64,000 nt of DNA from Symbiodinium sp. CCMP2592 (taxonomy: Eukaryota; Sar; Dinophyceae; Suessiales; Symbiodiniaceae): the NCBI GenBank assembly GCA_905221615.1, contig CAJNDT010003557.1, forward strand, positions 135,001-199,000. Reading direction: 5' to 3'. Of the stretch, positions 10,622-23,375 are shown one piece after another (the stretch's first letter is position 1; each line of letters starts with the position of its first letter). The position numbers and the translations under genes are program-made. The notes below the pieces were generated by a model. That model was not told where the DNA came from. It saw only the letters and a list, made by a program, of their open reading frames with translations, and made no database searches.

Positions 10622-13600
10622 ATAACAGGTCAGGCATCCACACAATCTTTCACAGTGCAGACCATTCGGGCATCATGAAGGAAAGATCGATATGATTCGT
10701 TGAACAGAAATGTCAGCAGCTGGCTGCAAGCTGATCGTATGTTTACCTAATGGTCATCAGGCATTGTTCATGTGGCTTGACACAGCTCTACTTCGGACCT
10801 GAGACACTGCACATCGGTATCAGGCTCTGCATCGTGCCTTTCGTGTCCCAGCCCTCGCATCTCTTGGCGGTGTCGGAAGGGGGCTACATTAATCTTACAC
10901 TCTCACCGATATTCCAATTTGGCTTGCGAGCCCAATCCAGATCCGATGATGCCCTCAAAGTCAAGCCGCTCAGCCTCAATGGCCGTTGTGTTGCTGAGTG
11001 CCAGTGGCACGTGGGTAAACCTGCCAAAGACGGATTGCAAGCTTTTCTTTGAGTATGTAGGAAGTCAACAGCATGATGGGAGTGCCATTGGGTTGTTTTT
11101 TGGGGTTGTTGCTATGTGCCCTGCCCTGCCAACAGGGATTACAGTCTCTGAACACCAAAAAAACCGCAGGTTTGGCTCCAGCTCCTTTTGTTAGGTTTGG
11201 CCCAAGCCTCTTGATGCCTTTATTGTGAATGACCGCCGGGACGGAAGCACGTGCCGTCGCATGCCCTGGATCGCGATTGGGAATCCATCTGATTGGGCTG
11301 GCCTGCACTGAAGACGCTTCACACTCGTTCCGATGTGTTTTCCGTTTCTGACAAATCAACGGGAGACAGCTTCTTTAACATTCTGGAGAGCGTTCGCAAG
11401 AAACATTTTCGTTTTGGGGAACAGCCTCCTCACCCAGGCCTTCCCGCATTTTCTGGAAGACAACCCGGCTGTGCCATGAATGATTTATGAATTGCTGCTC
11501 CTCCCAAGCCAGGACCCGGTCACCCCTGAAAAGCGGCTGAGTGCTTGTGCAGCACTGCACATCTTAGGGCCGCACAGCATTGGCAGCAGCAAGATGCAGA
11601 GGAACACGGCGAGACCTGCATGGTTGGAGATTACGACATCAACTCACCCCGTGCTGGCTTCAACTTCCTAGCACAGCCGCTTGGCCAGTAATTCATGAAA
11701 GATCGCATCTGCAAGCTGGCGTGGCAGAGTGATTCTGAGGCAGGGTTCTTCTGTTTAACTAAACGCTCTGTGCGACTCGCCTTCAAACATCATAAAGGCC
11801 ACCATGTCCGTGATCTGAAGATCTTCCTGCCCCGGCGTGCTCACTCATCGGTCGAGCCCGAGGTCAAACAAAGAAAGCCCGACCGCGCCTTTGAGAACAA
11901 ATATACTAGTCTTTGAACTGGGTGACTGCTACAAGGAGCATTGACTCAAAGTCGAATGCGACTGTGCCTTCCACAGGTTGTCTTCAATGCCGGCGAGTTT
12001 GCCAACGCAGAGGAGAAATTCCCGGAAGGACGTGGCGATGCCAATGAACTGCAGAGAATCCAGGATAGCAGCTGACAGGGAGCAATTCAAGTTGAGCTCT
12101 GAGTGCAGGTCCGATGCTAAGCTGCCGTAGATCACAAGCTGCAAGAAGAACTTGTAGTTGCCAAGCCCAACCTAGGTCACAGCAGCGATACAGCAGCGCC
12201 ACGCAGTTGGGTGGCACGGAGCCGCAGAACATCCCGCACAGTAAACGACTTCGATGAGTGACGGCTTTGTCGATGGCAATCCAAGCCAGGCTTGGAGTTG
12301 GCAAAGGCACCCCCACACACACAACACACAGACACAGACACAGACACACACACACACACACACACACATTCCCCGATGCGTCATGAGCTGCAGGTGTTTT
12401 TCAGCACATCGGACTCTGATGTCGACAATACAATATGGGCAACCACCCTTACGGCACAGAAGAAACAACTCCGTGACACAACTCCATGCTGGCTTAGCCT
12501 TCCTTCACCACACCTCGTCGAAGCGACAATGAACTGCAAGACCAAGCCAAGGCCCAAGGAGACCCGGTGCTACTGGTATCAGGCAGATCCACGGGGTGCA
12601 AAAGCATCGAACTCAATCAAATCGACACCGTTCATCTCCGTTCAGTGCGCCGTTATCGACATACCGTACTCCTTCTGCAACAGACAAACGCAGGACGGTC
12701 CACGAGATCCGCAGCAGCTTCAGCTTCAGCTAATGCAGATGGGAACACAACTCAATCCCTTCCGAGCGACACAGTTGTTGACCCAAGGGCAGTAGTGGTC
12801 CATGCCTGGAAGAGAGGCTCATTTGGACGCCACCGGGCTTGGGCAGACACTCCCCGTAAGGATCCGACGCAGGACGCAGAAGCCACTGACGTTGCAGTGG
12901 TGAGCCTCTCACCAAAAAAAACACAGACACACATGGAGACAGATACAGAGCAAGGCGCTGGGCCGTGTTGGCCAAAGCAGAGGCTGAGCTCCAAACCCGC
13001 TCGGGTCGTGGGATGCTGCATTTCCGGCAGAAGGTCGCCTGCCAATCCACATTTCAGAGTCAAGGAAGGCATGCTCAGCTCAGCACTGCCATCGAAAATG
13101 CCGCACTCTGTCTAACTGCTCCGGCGCGTTACACTCACGATCGTTGCCGAGCATGACCTGAACTCCGATAACTCACCCTGCTGCTAAATCCAAGTGGACA
13201 AAGCCAGGCTGCTTGGTCCCACTTACCAACATTTACCAAAACGTGCTTCCCGAGACACAAAGGCTCACATCCCAAGTGCCGACTTCCAAGTTCCGCCGTG
13301 ACGCCTTCCCTGGTGTCCATCTGGCCGTCGAGGGGACGACAGGCAGAGCCTCATGTGCGGCCCCGTCCCGAAGTCAGGGCTTTTGGAGACCTCCAAAAAT
13401 CTCCAACCTCAATTTAACGGATGATGCTGCATGATGCTGCAACAGCTGCAGGCTGTAAGTTTTATATATTGAATACTGCGAATTGTGCAGCCCCTGGTAG
13501 CCGCCCCACGAAAGCAGTTGGTGCATAGGTCTGGTAAGGTTGTCTTGGACGTTGAGACCTGTTGACCTTCCAAGTTACGAACAAACCATGGGTATCTCAC

Positions 13601-14620
13601 CACAACCGCCACAGGCTTGTCGCGACAGACGCTGAGGCAGAGAAGTCCAAGCTCTTTTCTGCAGACTGTGTGCTCAAGTTCAAAGGCCAATCTGAAAAAC
13701 GAGGACAAGGATACAATACTCAGCCTTCTATTCACGGGGCTTTTGCAGATGTCTTAAAAACCCAACAAGAAAGGTCGAGGCTTCGGCGGATCCGACCTCA
13801 AGCACGAATTCATGCCACGAAGTCGGGACCTCAAAGCCCACATGACCATGGCTCACCCAGCAGGGACAATGCCGTCCCAACTGATAGGGAACACCTGCTA
13901 GGTAGAGCACAACCTTGGGCGTACTCAGCACTTCTAGTGGAATGATGCCTTCACTCGCTACCCGTGCCTACCGTACCCCCGCCCATGATGTCGGCTCTGT
14001 GCATGACTCGATTTGGGGACATCCGCTGCTCCTCTCCTACAACTCCTCGAAGGAAGCTCAACGCAACCTGATCAAGCAGAGAGACCCGCTTAGACTCTAG
14101 ATTCTAGATGAGACCCGCGCCCGCCCTGGATCAGCCAGAAAGGCCCGCAGGTAGGCACAAAGGGCCAAGACCTTGGGAAAAGGCCGGCAGGAGAACCCTG
14201 GGCCCTGGACAGAAGCTGAGGACGGCTCGGAAGCTCAGCAAAAGCACATCGTCATACCAAGGCAGCCGCCCAAACGATGTTGAAAAGCAGAAAGAAGAAA
14301 GGCACTAGACTTGCCTGACAGCTACTTCTCGAGACTTCCACGACATGCGATGTGGCAGACCTTCTCCCACAGGAATGTTGGACATCTGCTTTTGAAGACC
14401 TGCTCCCGCTCCTCTTTCATGCACGAACTGGTACCCTGCCTCTCCCAAGGCGGGCAAGACTCGTCCCAAAAAAATCCTGAGCGAACTGAAGGGAAAGGCT
14501 TGGGGAGGATGGCGATCACGGCCCGAAGATAACACTGTCACTGCACTAATCCGAACAGCCGTCACGTGTCAAATTAGTTCTCTCTCGAAACTCACTCACC
14601 ACCATCAAACACGCGAGATG
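10622..14620. other. Gene-poor interval with short open frames only
   Basis: Overlapping frames at 10976-11359, 12292-12795, 12567-13115, 13562-13945 and 14305-14565 lack motifs I can name, and several begin at non-ATG codons. A protein-like minus-strand stretch near 14310-14520 (containing EEREQVFKSRCPTFLWEK) might be an exon, but no splice sites settle it. A CA microsatellite lies at 12308-12369. Confidence 0.5.
12308..12369. repeat. CA microsatellite
   Basis: Imperfect (CA) run with interspersed CAGA units ending in about ten uninterrupted CA units. The minus-strand frames across it encode only Cys-Val strings. Confidence 0.95.
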
Positions 14621-14629
14621 CCGTCAAGA

Positions 14630-15190
14630 TGCAAGTTGTAGGACGTGCCCTCGTAGATGAAGACGCAGAGGGTGACGGACATGGTCATCTGCAGGCAAGC
14701 AGCTCAGGTTTAGTTTGAGAGATGCCTGAGATCCAGAAGCCATCTTGTGCAGACAAACATTGCACAGCAAGCCGGTCATTGTAGAACATCTTCTAGATTC
14801 GAGATCTGTGTAGTGTGGGAGGACATCGTACCAGTCGTCTCGAAGTTTTCGCCGTGGGATCTCCTGCGATGCACCGCCTGGAAGAACATGGCCGTGTTCG
14901 TCGTCACGTCGCACGAATACTCTTTGTCTTTGGCATCCTCGCTGCGGCTACTTGACTTCTCAGCAGGTCAAAGACCGACAACATTGCGGCTTGGCTTCCG
15001 TACCACACAGAGTCCACATCTTCCAAGTAAAGCAATGCACTCACCAATACTAGTATCCTTCTTCAAGAGTCAAAGAAAGAAGCGGAAAGCCTGGTGTCGT
15101 TCTGAAGCCCTGTCAGAGAGCTCCTCCATCACATGTGGTGTCTGCACGAGGCGCACCTGCTCCTTGCAATCAAACATTGCCAATGCTTGC
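14630..15190 (-). CDS. Possible exons of an unrecognised minus-strand gene
   Basis: Three protein-like minus-strand pieces lie close together. At about 15190-15080 is one with FDCKEQVRLVQTPHVMEELS. At about 15050-14920 is one with LYLEDVDSVWYGSQAAML and FDLLRSQVAAARMPKTK. At about 14685-14605 is one beginning MTMSVTLCVFIYEGTS, directly after a CAG acceptor-like triplet and ending in a stop. Their composition looks coding and the opposite-strand readings do not. I do not recognise the protein. Splice junctions could not be made consistent, so these may be exons of one gene, relics, or chance. Confidence 0.25.
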
Positions 15191-15229
15191 ATTTCCCCTC
15201 CATATACTGACTCACTACGCATATATTCT

Positions 15230-15480
15230 ACAACATACATAACTACAAACATACATAGGTACAGGCATACACCTAATCAAATGCAGAAATACACACATAC
15301 ACATACATGTACACGTACATGTACATATACACATACACGTACACTTACAGATAGATGTGCCTACAGTTATACATATACAACATATACGTACACATACAGA
15401 CACACATATACACACAGACACAAATACATACATACATACATACATATAGACACACATATGCAGACATGGCTAACCAATAC
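15230..15480. repeat. Imperfect CATA/CA simple-repeat tract
   Basis: Stretch of ACATAC/ACACAT words with short runs of CATA (about 15425-15445). It inflates plus-strand frames with Thr/His/Tyr strings. The following 15540-15620 is rich in TTAG/CTAG words. Confidence 0.9.
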
Positions 15481-16596
15481 ATGCACATACGCATATATAC
15501 ATCTTCATTTTTTCTTTGATGCGGCTTTACCTTTTCAATGGGTTACATAGTTAGTTCGTTAGCAAGTTAGTTAATTTGCGTGTTTGTTAGCTAGCTAGAT
15601 ATCGAGTTCGCTACTCAGCTAGTTATAGCTGTCACGGCTCACCTGCTGTGGCGTGGCCACCTGGTCTACCGTAAGTGCAAACTTCCGCGTAGTGGTAGCT
15701 GTCCACTCAGGAGCACATGATGCTAATATACACCCTTGTTTGTGTCGTTAATGTTGCTGTCTTGTTATGCTTAGGGGCTGCTCACTCTAGAGCTTGGGCT
15801 ATTGTAGGTGGTTGGATGGTGAGGGGTTTTCTTCTGATTACTTCCGTAGTGTCGTAGGCCAGCTTGGCCTAACCATGGCAGCCAAGCGATGTGCGTGGGA
15901 GACCAAACATGATATCTGTGGGGTTACTTTGTCTGATCCGGCTGAGTTGTCTCTCGTTACAGGGACAACATGCTCGGTATGGCTTCCATTCCTGCAGCTC
16001 AGATCAACGAGACTTCAGAGGGACTTGCCTTCGTGACCCATGCAAGATTGCAAGAGCTCTCAACGATACGAACCAGCCGACCGCGCGCTCTGATTCTCAA
16101 AGGGTTCATTTCCCAGAAGATTGTCAGCCTCGGTATCGCATCGAACCGCACGTGCATCAGATAGTTCTTACGTTGTGGGATGGCGTAGCTTCTTTAGTAG
16201 AGGCTCGCGCTGTATCCTTGGTAAACCTTGCCGTTGATGAAATGGATTTCATCAACAAAACCCATTCAGATGATGAGCTTGCGTTGCGTGATGAGTCAAA
16301 GCAGTTTTGTTTGAAATGCGTCAAGCAGAGGCGGCTTCTTCTGATGGGAAGGCATACGGAACAGTGGAGGTCCTCCACAAGACTACTGAGAAGCAAGACT
16401 ACTTTGTGCGCAGAGTTCAGATTCCATCCGGTTCTCGCGATGCCGTTTACCGGCGTTCAGGTGCATGCTCAGTTCAGTGCCGTGCAGTTCGGGGACCAGG
16501 GGATCCACAAGAAATCGGTCTAGAGGTTATGAAAGCGCACGGTGAACGAAACCTCGCGGAATTCTTCAGGTTTGGAGAGAAGGTCTTGCAGGGCAC

Positions 16597-17318
16597 TTGG
16601 GAGTATTTGCCTCGCAAGGCGCAACGTATGTTAGGATTGCAGAGCCTCATCTAGCGGCAGCCCGTGCACACTGGTTTCCTGGCGATGAAAGGTTCAACGA
16701 AGCTAACTCTGCAGTCAAGCGCTCCATGACGTTCCACATACAAGGACTCCCCGCAGGCTCATCAATGAATGACGTGATCACCGCGGCTAAGACGTTTGAC
16801 TGGGATATAGTGCCCATTCGAACTTACCACTATCAAAAGCTAGCTTCAGCCATTACTGCAGCACAGGTTGAGCCGAAGCACCCGTGTTGCTACCAGTCTT
16901 GGCACTCTTCTCGTCACCGAGGAAGTACGACAGTATCGGAAGGCCAACAGAAAGGATCCGTCGCAGTCGCAGCCCCAAGGAGAGGCTCTAACACCATCCT
17001 CAATTTTTTCGAGCTCTCAGAGCCCCCAACTTCTCCACACATCGGCCAGGTCCGTCGTTGTTGCCTCCACCCGATGCGGTCATCCATGGCAGAGCGGATG
17101 CTCTAGAGAAGCAGTTGGGGCAAGCAGTTAAAGATATTGAGGCTTCACTTCGTGATCAAAACGACACCAAAGAACAGCTGAGGGACTTGAAAAGTTCTCA
17201 AGATGTAGGTTTTAGGGATCTTCTTATGGCGATTCAAGAGCTCAAAGCTGGCAGCTTCGCATCAAACAGCTCTCCGGCGCACGCCGTTTCACCACCTACG
17301 AAGCAACAGCGAGTTTAA
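16597..17318 (+). pseudogene. LINE ORF1-like region: nucleic-acid-binding domain plus coiled coil
   Basis: The first frame (16597-17106) contains SMTFHIQGLPAGSS and AAKTFDWDIVPIRTYHY, the pattern of a small RRM-like domain placed before the endonuclease in dinoflagellate LINEs as I remember them. After two frame changes, 17058-17318 encodes a charged helix with LEKQLGQAVKDIEASL and DLLMAIQELKAG, a likely coiled coil for self-association. It ends with stop TAA at 17316-17318, just before the endonuclease frame. Upstream fragments at 15891-16654 look like older parts of the same product. Confidence 0.55.
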
Positions 17319-17350
17319 TACTCGCGAGATCAATCTGGAGAGCCGTTGAT

Positions 17351-19389
17351 GTGTTGAGCTTCTTCTCATCCGCGACTTTGAGAGACGCTCGCATTGCCTG
17401 TATCGTAACCGCTTATGCTTGCTTGATGCTCATGGTCCTTCACATTAAGATTTGGCTTTGCGGGCTTCTTGTGGTGGTTATCCTCGCGTACTGGGGGTTT
17501 CCTTATGGGGTGTTCAAATCTAAGGTTAAACAAGTCAGGGTGAGACGAGTTTTGCGGATTAAAGTGCTGTCTGTCACCATGGCTTTGTTTTTATCTTGCT
17601 CCTATTGCCCGTTTTATGTTAATGATGCTGTGCCTTTGTTTAACATGGGTCATGGTACAGACAAAATTACTGACAGCGTGAATCAGCCCGACTTTATTCA
17701 TGTGCACAGTGTTAATCAACACTTCGTTTGCAACTTCAGGTGCGAAGCACCAATCGTAAAGGCTGGCCCCATCCGTGGGGATTTTTGTCATAGCTTCTAT
17801 GGGACGATTGAAGACGCCTTTAGTTTACATTGTGTTTCGCCGAGCCCGATCTCTTTGGAAGTGTTTGTTCCGTGTAAAGGATACAAGGGTGAAGGGCCTT
17901 TAACCATCGTATCTGCAAACCTGACTTCATGTGTCAAAAATTTTGCGCGCATCGCCACCATAGATGCCCACATCGGCGATGAGGGCGGTGTGAGTTGCAT
18001 GTTCCTGCAAGAGAGCAGAATCCCACAATCGCAAATTACGAACATCGCGCGACGGTTTGAAAAAAGGGCTGGAAGTTAACTGCCGGGTCACAGCCCAGTA
18101 CTAGGAAACTGAAAGGCGGACAGGTGGCGAGATACCGTCAAACTACAGGTGGGGTGGCAGTAGTGTCAAAAACGCACTGTGTCACGATCCCGGTCTCTGT
18201 TCCTGATTCCTACTCTTCTATTCAAAGCTGTGGCCAAGTTGTTTGGGTGTCGGTTGGGTGTTTCGGTTTTTACGTGTTTAATGTGTATTTGCCTACAGGG
18301 AAAGGTGCTGCTGCAGATAGGAACGATCTTGTGGATCACATCTTCAGTTTCGCAGCTTCTCTTGGTCATCACCCAATAGTGTGTTGCGGGGACTTTCAAA
18401 GCCCGCCGGAAAGCAATGCATCGATTGTCACGTCGTTCGTAGCTGACGAGTGGTTTGATGTATATGCTGAACAGCAACAGGCACTGGGGTTACAAATCGA
18501 ACTCACCTTCCAAAAATCCAACTCGCCTCATCCCAATCAAGAGTTTGGCAAGACTAGGATACACTATTTCTTGTTGTACAGGCATGCCTTACCCCTTTTT
18601 CAGTCTGCATCGGTTCTCCGGGGCGCCGGTTTCCCTAATCCTTCGCCGTGCACGCTTACCCTAAACATTGAACCGTTTCAAACCAGCATCCTTGTTGTCA
18701 AGCCTCACCCTAAATGGTCACGCGAACCCTTGCCCTGTAAAGGGCCCGAGTGGGAAGAGCGTGAGAGCGCAATCAAACCAATAATTCATGGGTTTATGCC
18801 CTACCTTATTCAACATGCTGCGTGCCGTGATGTTGAGGCCTTGTGGACCACTGCATGTGCCGCAGTTACCAGTATGATTAACACAATTACGCAACAATCT
18901 GTTCCTCCAACTAGAGGTAAGAGTCCGTCGTTTAGGAAGGCTCCGTTATTCAAGCGCGACATCCAAAAACGCTCTTCCAGTTGCTTTAACACTGCCCTTA
19001 GATTGGTGCATGAGATTCGATGCAAGGCTAGAGCATGGAAAGATGGCGCGTCTTCAGGGTGGATCTCACAACTGTATGCTACTATTTCTAAGGCCTCTAA
19101 TGTTGCAGCGAAATGCGGGGTTCATGCACTGTTCAACACAATGTCACCCTTACAGCTGCAAGCTTCATGTGCATCCATTAAACAACAATTGGTGAGTGCT
19201 TTTGATGTTTGCGAGACTTTTCGGAAACAGCAGCTGATCGATCAGTGGAAGAATAAGCTAAAGTTGTCTGCGCGAGGCAATAAGTCCAGGGTCCACAGAT
19301 GGCTGAAAGGTGAACGTGTTGGTCAACCCAGGTTTTTCCGCCGTGATGACAATAGCATTACAACTGATCCTAACGGACATGATCTCTGA
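17351..19389 (+). pseudogene. LINE endonuclease (APE-type) with preceding hydrophobic segment
   Basis: The frame at 17351-18079 starts with two strongly hydrophobic stretches (about residues 10-60 and 72-90, with VTAYACLMLMVLHIKIWLCG). At residues about 195-235 the endonuclease opens with IVSANLTSC and FLQESRIP, the latter holding the catalytic Glu. A six-A run at about 18060-18065 marks a frameshift. The frame at 18124-19389 continues with GGVAVVSK, VFNVYLPTGK, CGDFQSPPE (GDFN with Asn replaced by Gln) and TRIHYF (Asp of RIDY replaced by His). A basic linker to the RT follows. The changes at two catalytic positions and the frameshift make it inactive. Confidence 0.78.
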
Positions 19390-20411
19390 CCACATGGAGT
19401 TTATCTACAAGTATCATGGTGACAAAGATGTAGATAGAATGGAGAGTGATTTCTATGACAAAATACCAAACAGCTATATTGATAACATAGCAGCTGACGC
19501 CGTTGTCCCAAGTATTGTCCACGACGACTTGTTTCGGTTGTTTCAAAAAAGGAGTAGTTTTAAAGCCTCGGGTTTAGACGGTTGGAAGGTTTCGGAGCTC
19601 CAGCAGTTACCACCGTCTGGACGGATCCCGTTTGCTCTTGTCATGATGCTAGCTGAAGCCACGGGCATATGGCCAGAGGCGCTTACGTTTGTTAGTATTG
19701 CTTCAATTTCCAAACGTGTAGATATGTCTACCCCAAAGAACATTAGGTGTATTGGCATCGCCTCTGTCATTTATTCCTTGTGGTCCTCGTTGCGATATCG
19801 TCATCTTGCACGGTGGCAAGCTTCAGTTTTTCCCCCAAGTTTAACCGGAGGCATTTGTGGACGCAACGGTGATGAATCGGAATGGCTGTTATCGATGGAT
19901 CTACATAGTGAGCATACCGACACCATGGCACTGTTTTTGGATCGGTTCAAATGTTTCGATATGGTCATACCGCAGGTTTCATTGGGTATTGCCAAATGTC
20001 TTGGGTTGCCGAACCACATTCATAGGGCTGCCTTGGGCTTTTATGCGAACCAAACCAAGTTCCTCAAATTGGGCTGTGCTTTCGGTAGGAGGGTTCTTCC
20101 CAGTAACTCGGCTGTAGCTTGTCCATTGTTATGGTTAATTCAGCATACGCAGTTTTTGCCACCGTCTTGAGCACTTTATGCCCTACTATTCACTGAGATC
20201 GTTTAATGATGATGCCAAGTTTTGGACCCCAGACAACAACCATGCTGAACTGGCTAATGCTTTATGCTGTGTTGAGCAGCTTGACCAAAGCATCGGGCAA
20301 GTTCTCAATCCGGAGAAGACAACGCTAATGACAAAACGCAAGGCAGAAGCTGACAGATTTCTTCGTGAAGTTGGTCGTCAAAACTTTATAAGAAAACTGT
20401 TAAATCTCTAG
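19310..20411 (+). pseudogene. LINE reverse transcriptase core, frameshifted
   Basis: Frame 19310-20170 carries KASGLDGWKVSEL (finger motif), NIRCIGIASVIYSLW, and FLDRFKCFDMV with the first catalytic Asp. It runs out of frame where the GxPxGxPLS loop should be, leaving only a piece reading ACPL. The palm resumes at 20178-20411 with RSFNDDAKFW, where YADD has become FNDD, then VLNPEKTTLM. The enzyme would make cDNA at a nicked target; here frame breaks and the altered motif abolish it. Confidence 0.8.
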
Positions 20412-22778
20412 GCTTTACGCAGTCGTGCAAACTCAAACGCAGCGTTGCTATTCAGAATGGTAGGGCCGCTAAGGCTCGTCAGATGTTGCAGAAGATCGCT
20501 GTTTTACCTTTGTCGCAGCAACAGAAAGAAATCCACATTCACTCCAATGCTCATTCCAAGTGGGTGTATGGGTCTGAAATACAAGCCCCTTCTGCGCGCG
20601 TCCTTCATAGCATCCGCTCAGCCGTTGTGGCTTGTTTGTTCAAAAAGAACCATGTTCGGTGTCCGTTCTTGAGCATGGCTACGCGAGCTGATGCTTGTAT
20701 TGACCCTTTTGGCAAATGGGTGTTACGCGTGTTCTTCAAGCTTAGAAAAATGACCCGCAGCAACCCAGCTTTAGCGGTCAGAGTTTTGCAAGACGCTGAA
20801 AGGCTCGTCGGTAAGGTGCAACATACCAGCAATGGCGTTGCAGCAGTCTTTGCCTTTCTTCGTCAGGAGTTGCAATGGTCCATTGTTGATGTCGACAACT
20901 TCTTCATTAAAACCCCGCAGCGTGGAGAAATCTGCTTAGCAGCGGGTAGCACACAATTCTTCAGAGAGGAGTTAGACGTTGCGGTTCGAACTTATTTGTT
21001 GCGCAAGCTTCGATTCGGCATGACTGCCAGCTTCCGGCTAACATTCCGGACATGGACATTTTCTTGACCAGGTTTTTGATTGAGTCAGACTTCCGGTCTG
21101 ATGAAGACTTCCAGTTCTTGAAACCCTGTTGACAGCGGTTGCCCTCCAATCATGCCCACACTCGTGCTATTCTTGAGCCGTTTATCACAGGCGGCATATA
21201 TACCGGACCGCGACTCAGAGCTGCTGGTATGACTCAATCGGATGAGTGTTGTTGCAAGCAACACGCGGAAACTCATCAACATCTGTTTGTGGCTTATGGA
21301 GTGTCCAGTATATGCAGCTACCAGGCCAATCAGGGGTGAAGAAAATGCCGTCTTTTGGACAGCCGGCATTTTCTACTCCCCGATTGATGCATTTGCTTCG
21401 GAAGGGTCACGTGACCACTTGCTTGAGTTCCCGAGATCTCCGAGACCTTCTCAGTTGACGAGCCAGTCTTTCTGGACGGGTCTGCTTTCATGAAAAGTGG
21501 CAGGCGTTACGCTCCGCGGCATGTGCTGTCGTGGTTCCTGGTAAGATTGAAATGTCGGTGCTCCTGCCAGGCAGGATCTCACATCCCAGCGTGCTGAGCT
21601 GTATGCCGCTGTTTTTGGCCCTTAAGCTTACCCATGTTTCGGTTACATCGGTCAGCGATTGCGCAGGGGTTGTCGACAGGGCGACATCTCTCAAGCAACA
21701 TGGCATTCGGTTTGAGGCTATTGTCAAGTTTGATAATCACGATTTGTGGACAGCTTTTCTTGAAGAGGTCCACAACAGACCGAACCGCAATATTTCCATC
21801 GTCAAACTGAAGGTCCATGCATGTTCCACGAGGTCACACAGGACAGCCTGCATACTTGACTCGTGGCAATGAGCTTGCCGATCGGTGTGCCAAACGGGCG
21901 CATGATGCTTTCGTGAAAAACTTGCAAGAGCTCAAGCCTTTTATCCAGAGAGCTGTTGACATTCAAACTCATGCTGTGTCAACGCTGGTTTCAAGGAGAG
22001 CCGAGTCCGAAATAGATATGGCTCCAGACTGCACAGTGCCTGCGCCTTTTCGGGATACCGCGATGTCTTGCAAGTGTTTGTGTCGCCCTACAACCCGGGT
22101 GGTAGGCAAGGTGAAACCGATATGTACAGGGTGCTGTATCATGCAAGTTGGGGGTTTGGAAGAGGCTCTTGTCGATAGTGTTGTAACAGGAGTCGATTCG
22201 ACGACACAATCTCCGAGAGACTTTGGTCTTTCCATCCGGTATTCCGAAGAGTGGTGTTCGTCAATGGTATTCTCAATCCTCCAGTTCAACCCGTCGACTG
22301 CGGTGTCATTAAAATCATTAAGATTAGGAAGGCTCCTATATCTTCAGCAGCATGTCAAGCATTCTGTAGCTTCATATGTGATGGTCGTTGGAAGTGGGGG
22401 ACTAAGCATGCGCAAAATAGGACCAGTTGGGTGGTTCTTGCAGTTGAATTTGTAGCGTCCTGTGGCCTGTTTCCAGGACTGTGTGATCAGGAAATGTTCG
22501 TAGGAATCCTTGTCCGTAGGTTCAAGGATGTGTTTCTTCAATTCATCGACAAGCATCATGTCAATGCTGATCACATAGTCGGCATCAGGCACATGAAGTC
22601 ATTTGGGTTCGGAAATCAGTCCGGCCTCTCGTGTTCGAGGCAGTTTCGTCATCATGATAAGCTTTTGGCTTGGATTCTGAAGGTTTCCAGGGGTATTTCC
22701 TGTTTAGACCGTACCGTCAAGATGAAGCCTCTTGCTTCCATAGTTCCATGCTGGGATGGCATAACCCCCGGCAATTGA
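20412..22778 (+). pseudogene. LINE thumb/connection, RNase H and C-terminal tail
   Basis: Frame 20483-21067 is a helical thumb-like region. RNase H begins at about 21466 with VFLDGSAF (first Asp), followed by a CAELYAAVF element (Glu) at about 21590-21620 and, at 21817-21900, HVPRGHTGQP then RGNELADRCAKRAH, the usual RNase H end. The frames at 21817-22455 and 22251-22778 form the tail, including SWVVLAVEF and FVGILVRRFKDVF, ending at stop 22776-22778. At least three frame changes are needed. RNase H would remove the RNA strand during second-strand synthesis. Confidence 0.68.
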
Positions 22779-22904
22779 TGTCCCAATAACAGCGCGTTTC
22801 CTTCTTTTCCGTTTCAACCCTTCGGCTTGCACGCTGATACCAGCGAAGATTGGTCCAATTTGACTGGCAGGAGGCTCGTGAGGCCGATTGCAGTTATGCC
22901 CAAA

Positions 22905-23375
22905 AAAGCTACTCAGCTAGTTATTTAGCTAGCTAGTTTCGTTGTGGTTGAATTAAAGTTACCTAATGTTACCTATAAAGTTTTAGTTAATTAACTAGTT
23001 TGTTTGCTAGTTACTCAGTCGGTGAGTTAGTTCGTTGGTTGGTTGGAGGCTTGGTTGGTTGGTTGGTTGGTAAATTAGTTAGCTAGCTCCACCCATCTTT
23101 CCTTCCTTCCTCCTCCCGTCCGTCCGTCCGCCCTTGCGTCTTTCCGTCTTTCCGTCTTTCCGTCCGTCCATCCATCCGTCCTTCCGCCCGTCCGTCCATC
23201 CCTATCCGTATATCCATGCATCGTCTGTCCATCCCTCCAGCCCTCCGTCAGTGCATCCATCCATCCATCCATCCCTCCCTCCATAGGGCAGGGCACGGCG
23301 CAAACGTACATGCCTACATACAATCATGCGTAGGTACATGCTTACCTACCTACGCAAGTACATACATACATACAA
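22905..23375. repeat. Tetranucleotide repeat cluster
   Basis: Three neighbouring blocks: TTAG/GGTT words (22905-23090), CCGT/CTTC/CCAT words (23100-23280) and CATA words (23300-23375). Minus-strand translation gives Asp/Gly/Arg/Trp strings typical of repeats. The change of motif from block to block suggests successive slippage from one seed. Confidence 0.92.

Larger units (their letters stand above)
15790..22790 (+). mobile_element. LINE-1-copy: long degenerate non-LTR retrotransposon with RNase H
   Basis: Order on the plus strand: a decayed N-terminal region (15.9-16.6 kb), a nucleic-acid-binding-like domain and coiled coil (16.6-17.3 kb), a hydrophobic segment then APE endonuclease (17.35-18.6 kb), a linker, reverse transcriptase (19.3-20.4 kb), thumb/connection (20.4-21.1 kb), RNase H (21.4-21.9 kb) and a C-terminal tail to 22778. 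At least six frameshifts divide it. No flanking target duplication or poly-A was found, and the 5' limit is a guess. A LINE carrying RNase H after the RT resembles the I/Jockey-type layout. No intact product is possible from this copy. Confidence 0.85.

Noticed and set aside
12172-12468. Cys-Val-rich minus-strand frames
   Set aside because: Translation of the CA microsatellite at 12308-12369, not a metallothionein-like gene.
23075-23323. Asp/Gly/Arg/Trp repeat peptide on the minus strand
   Set aside because: Product of CCGT/CCAT tetranucleotide repeats.
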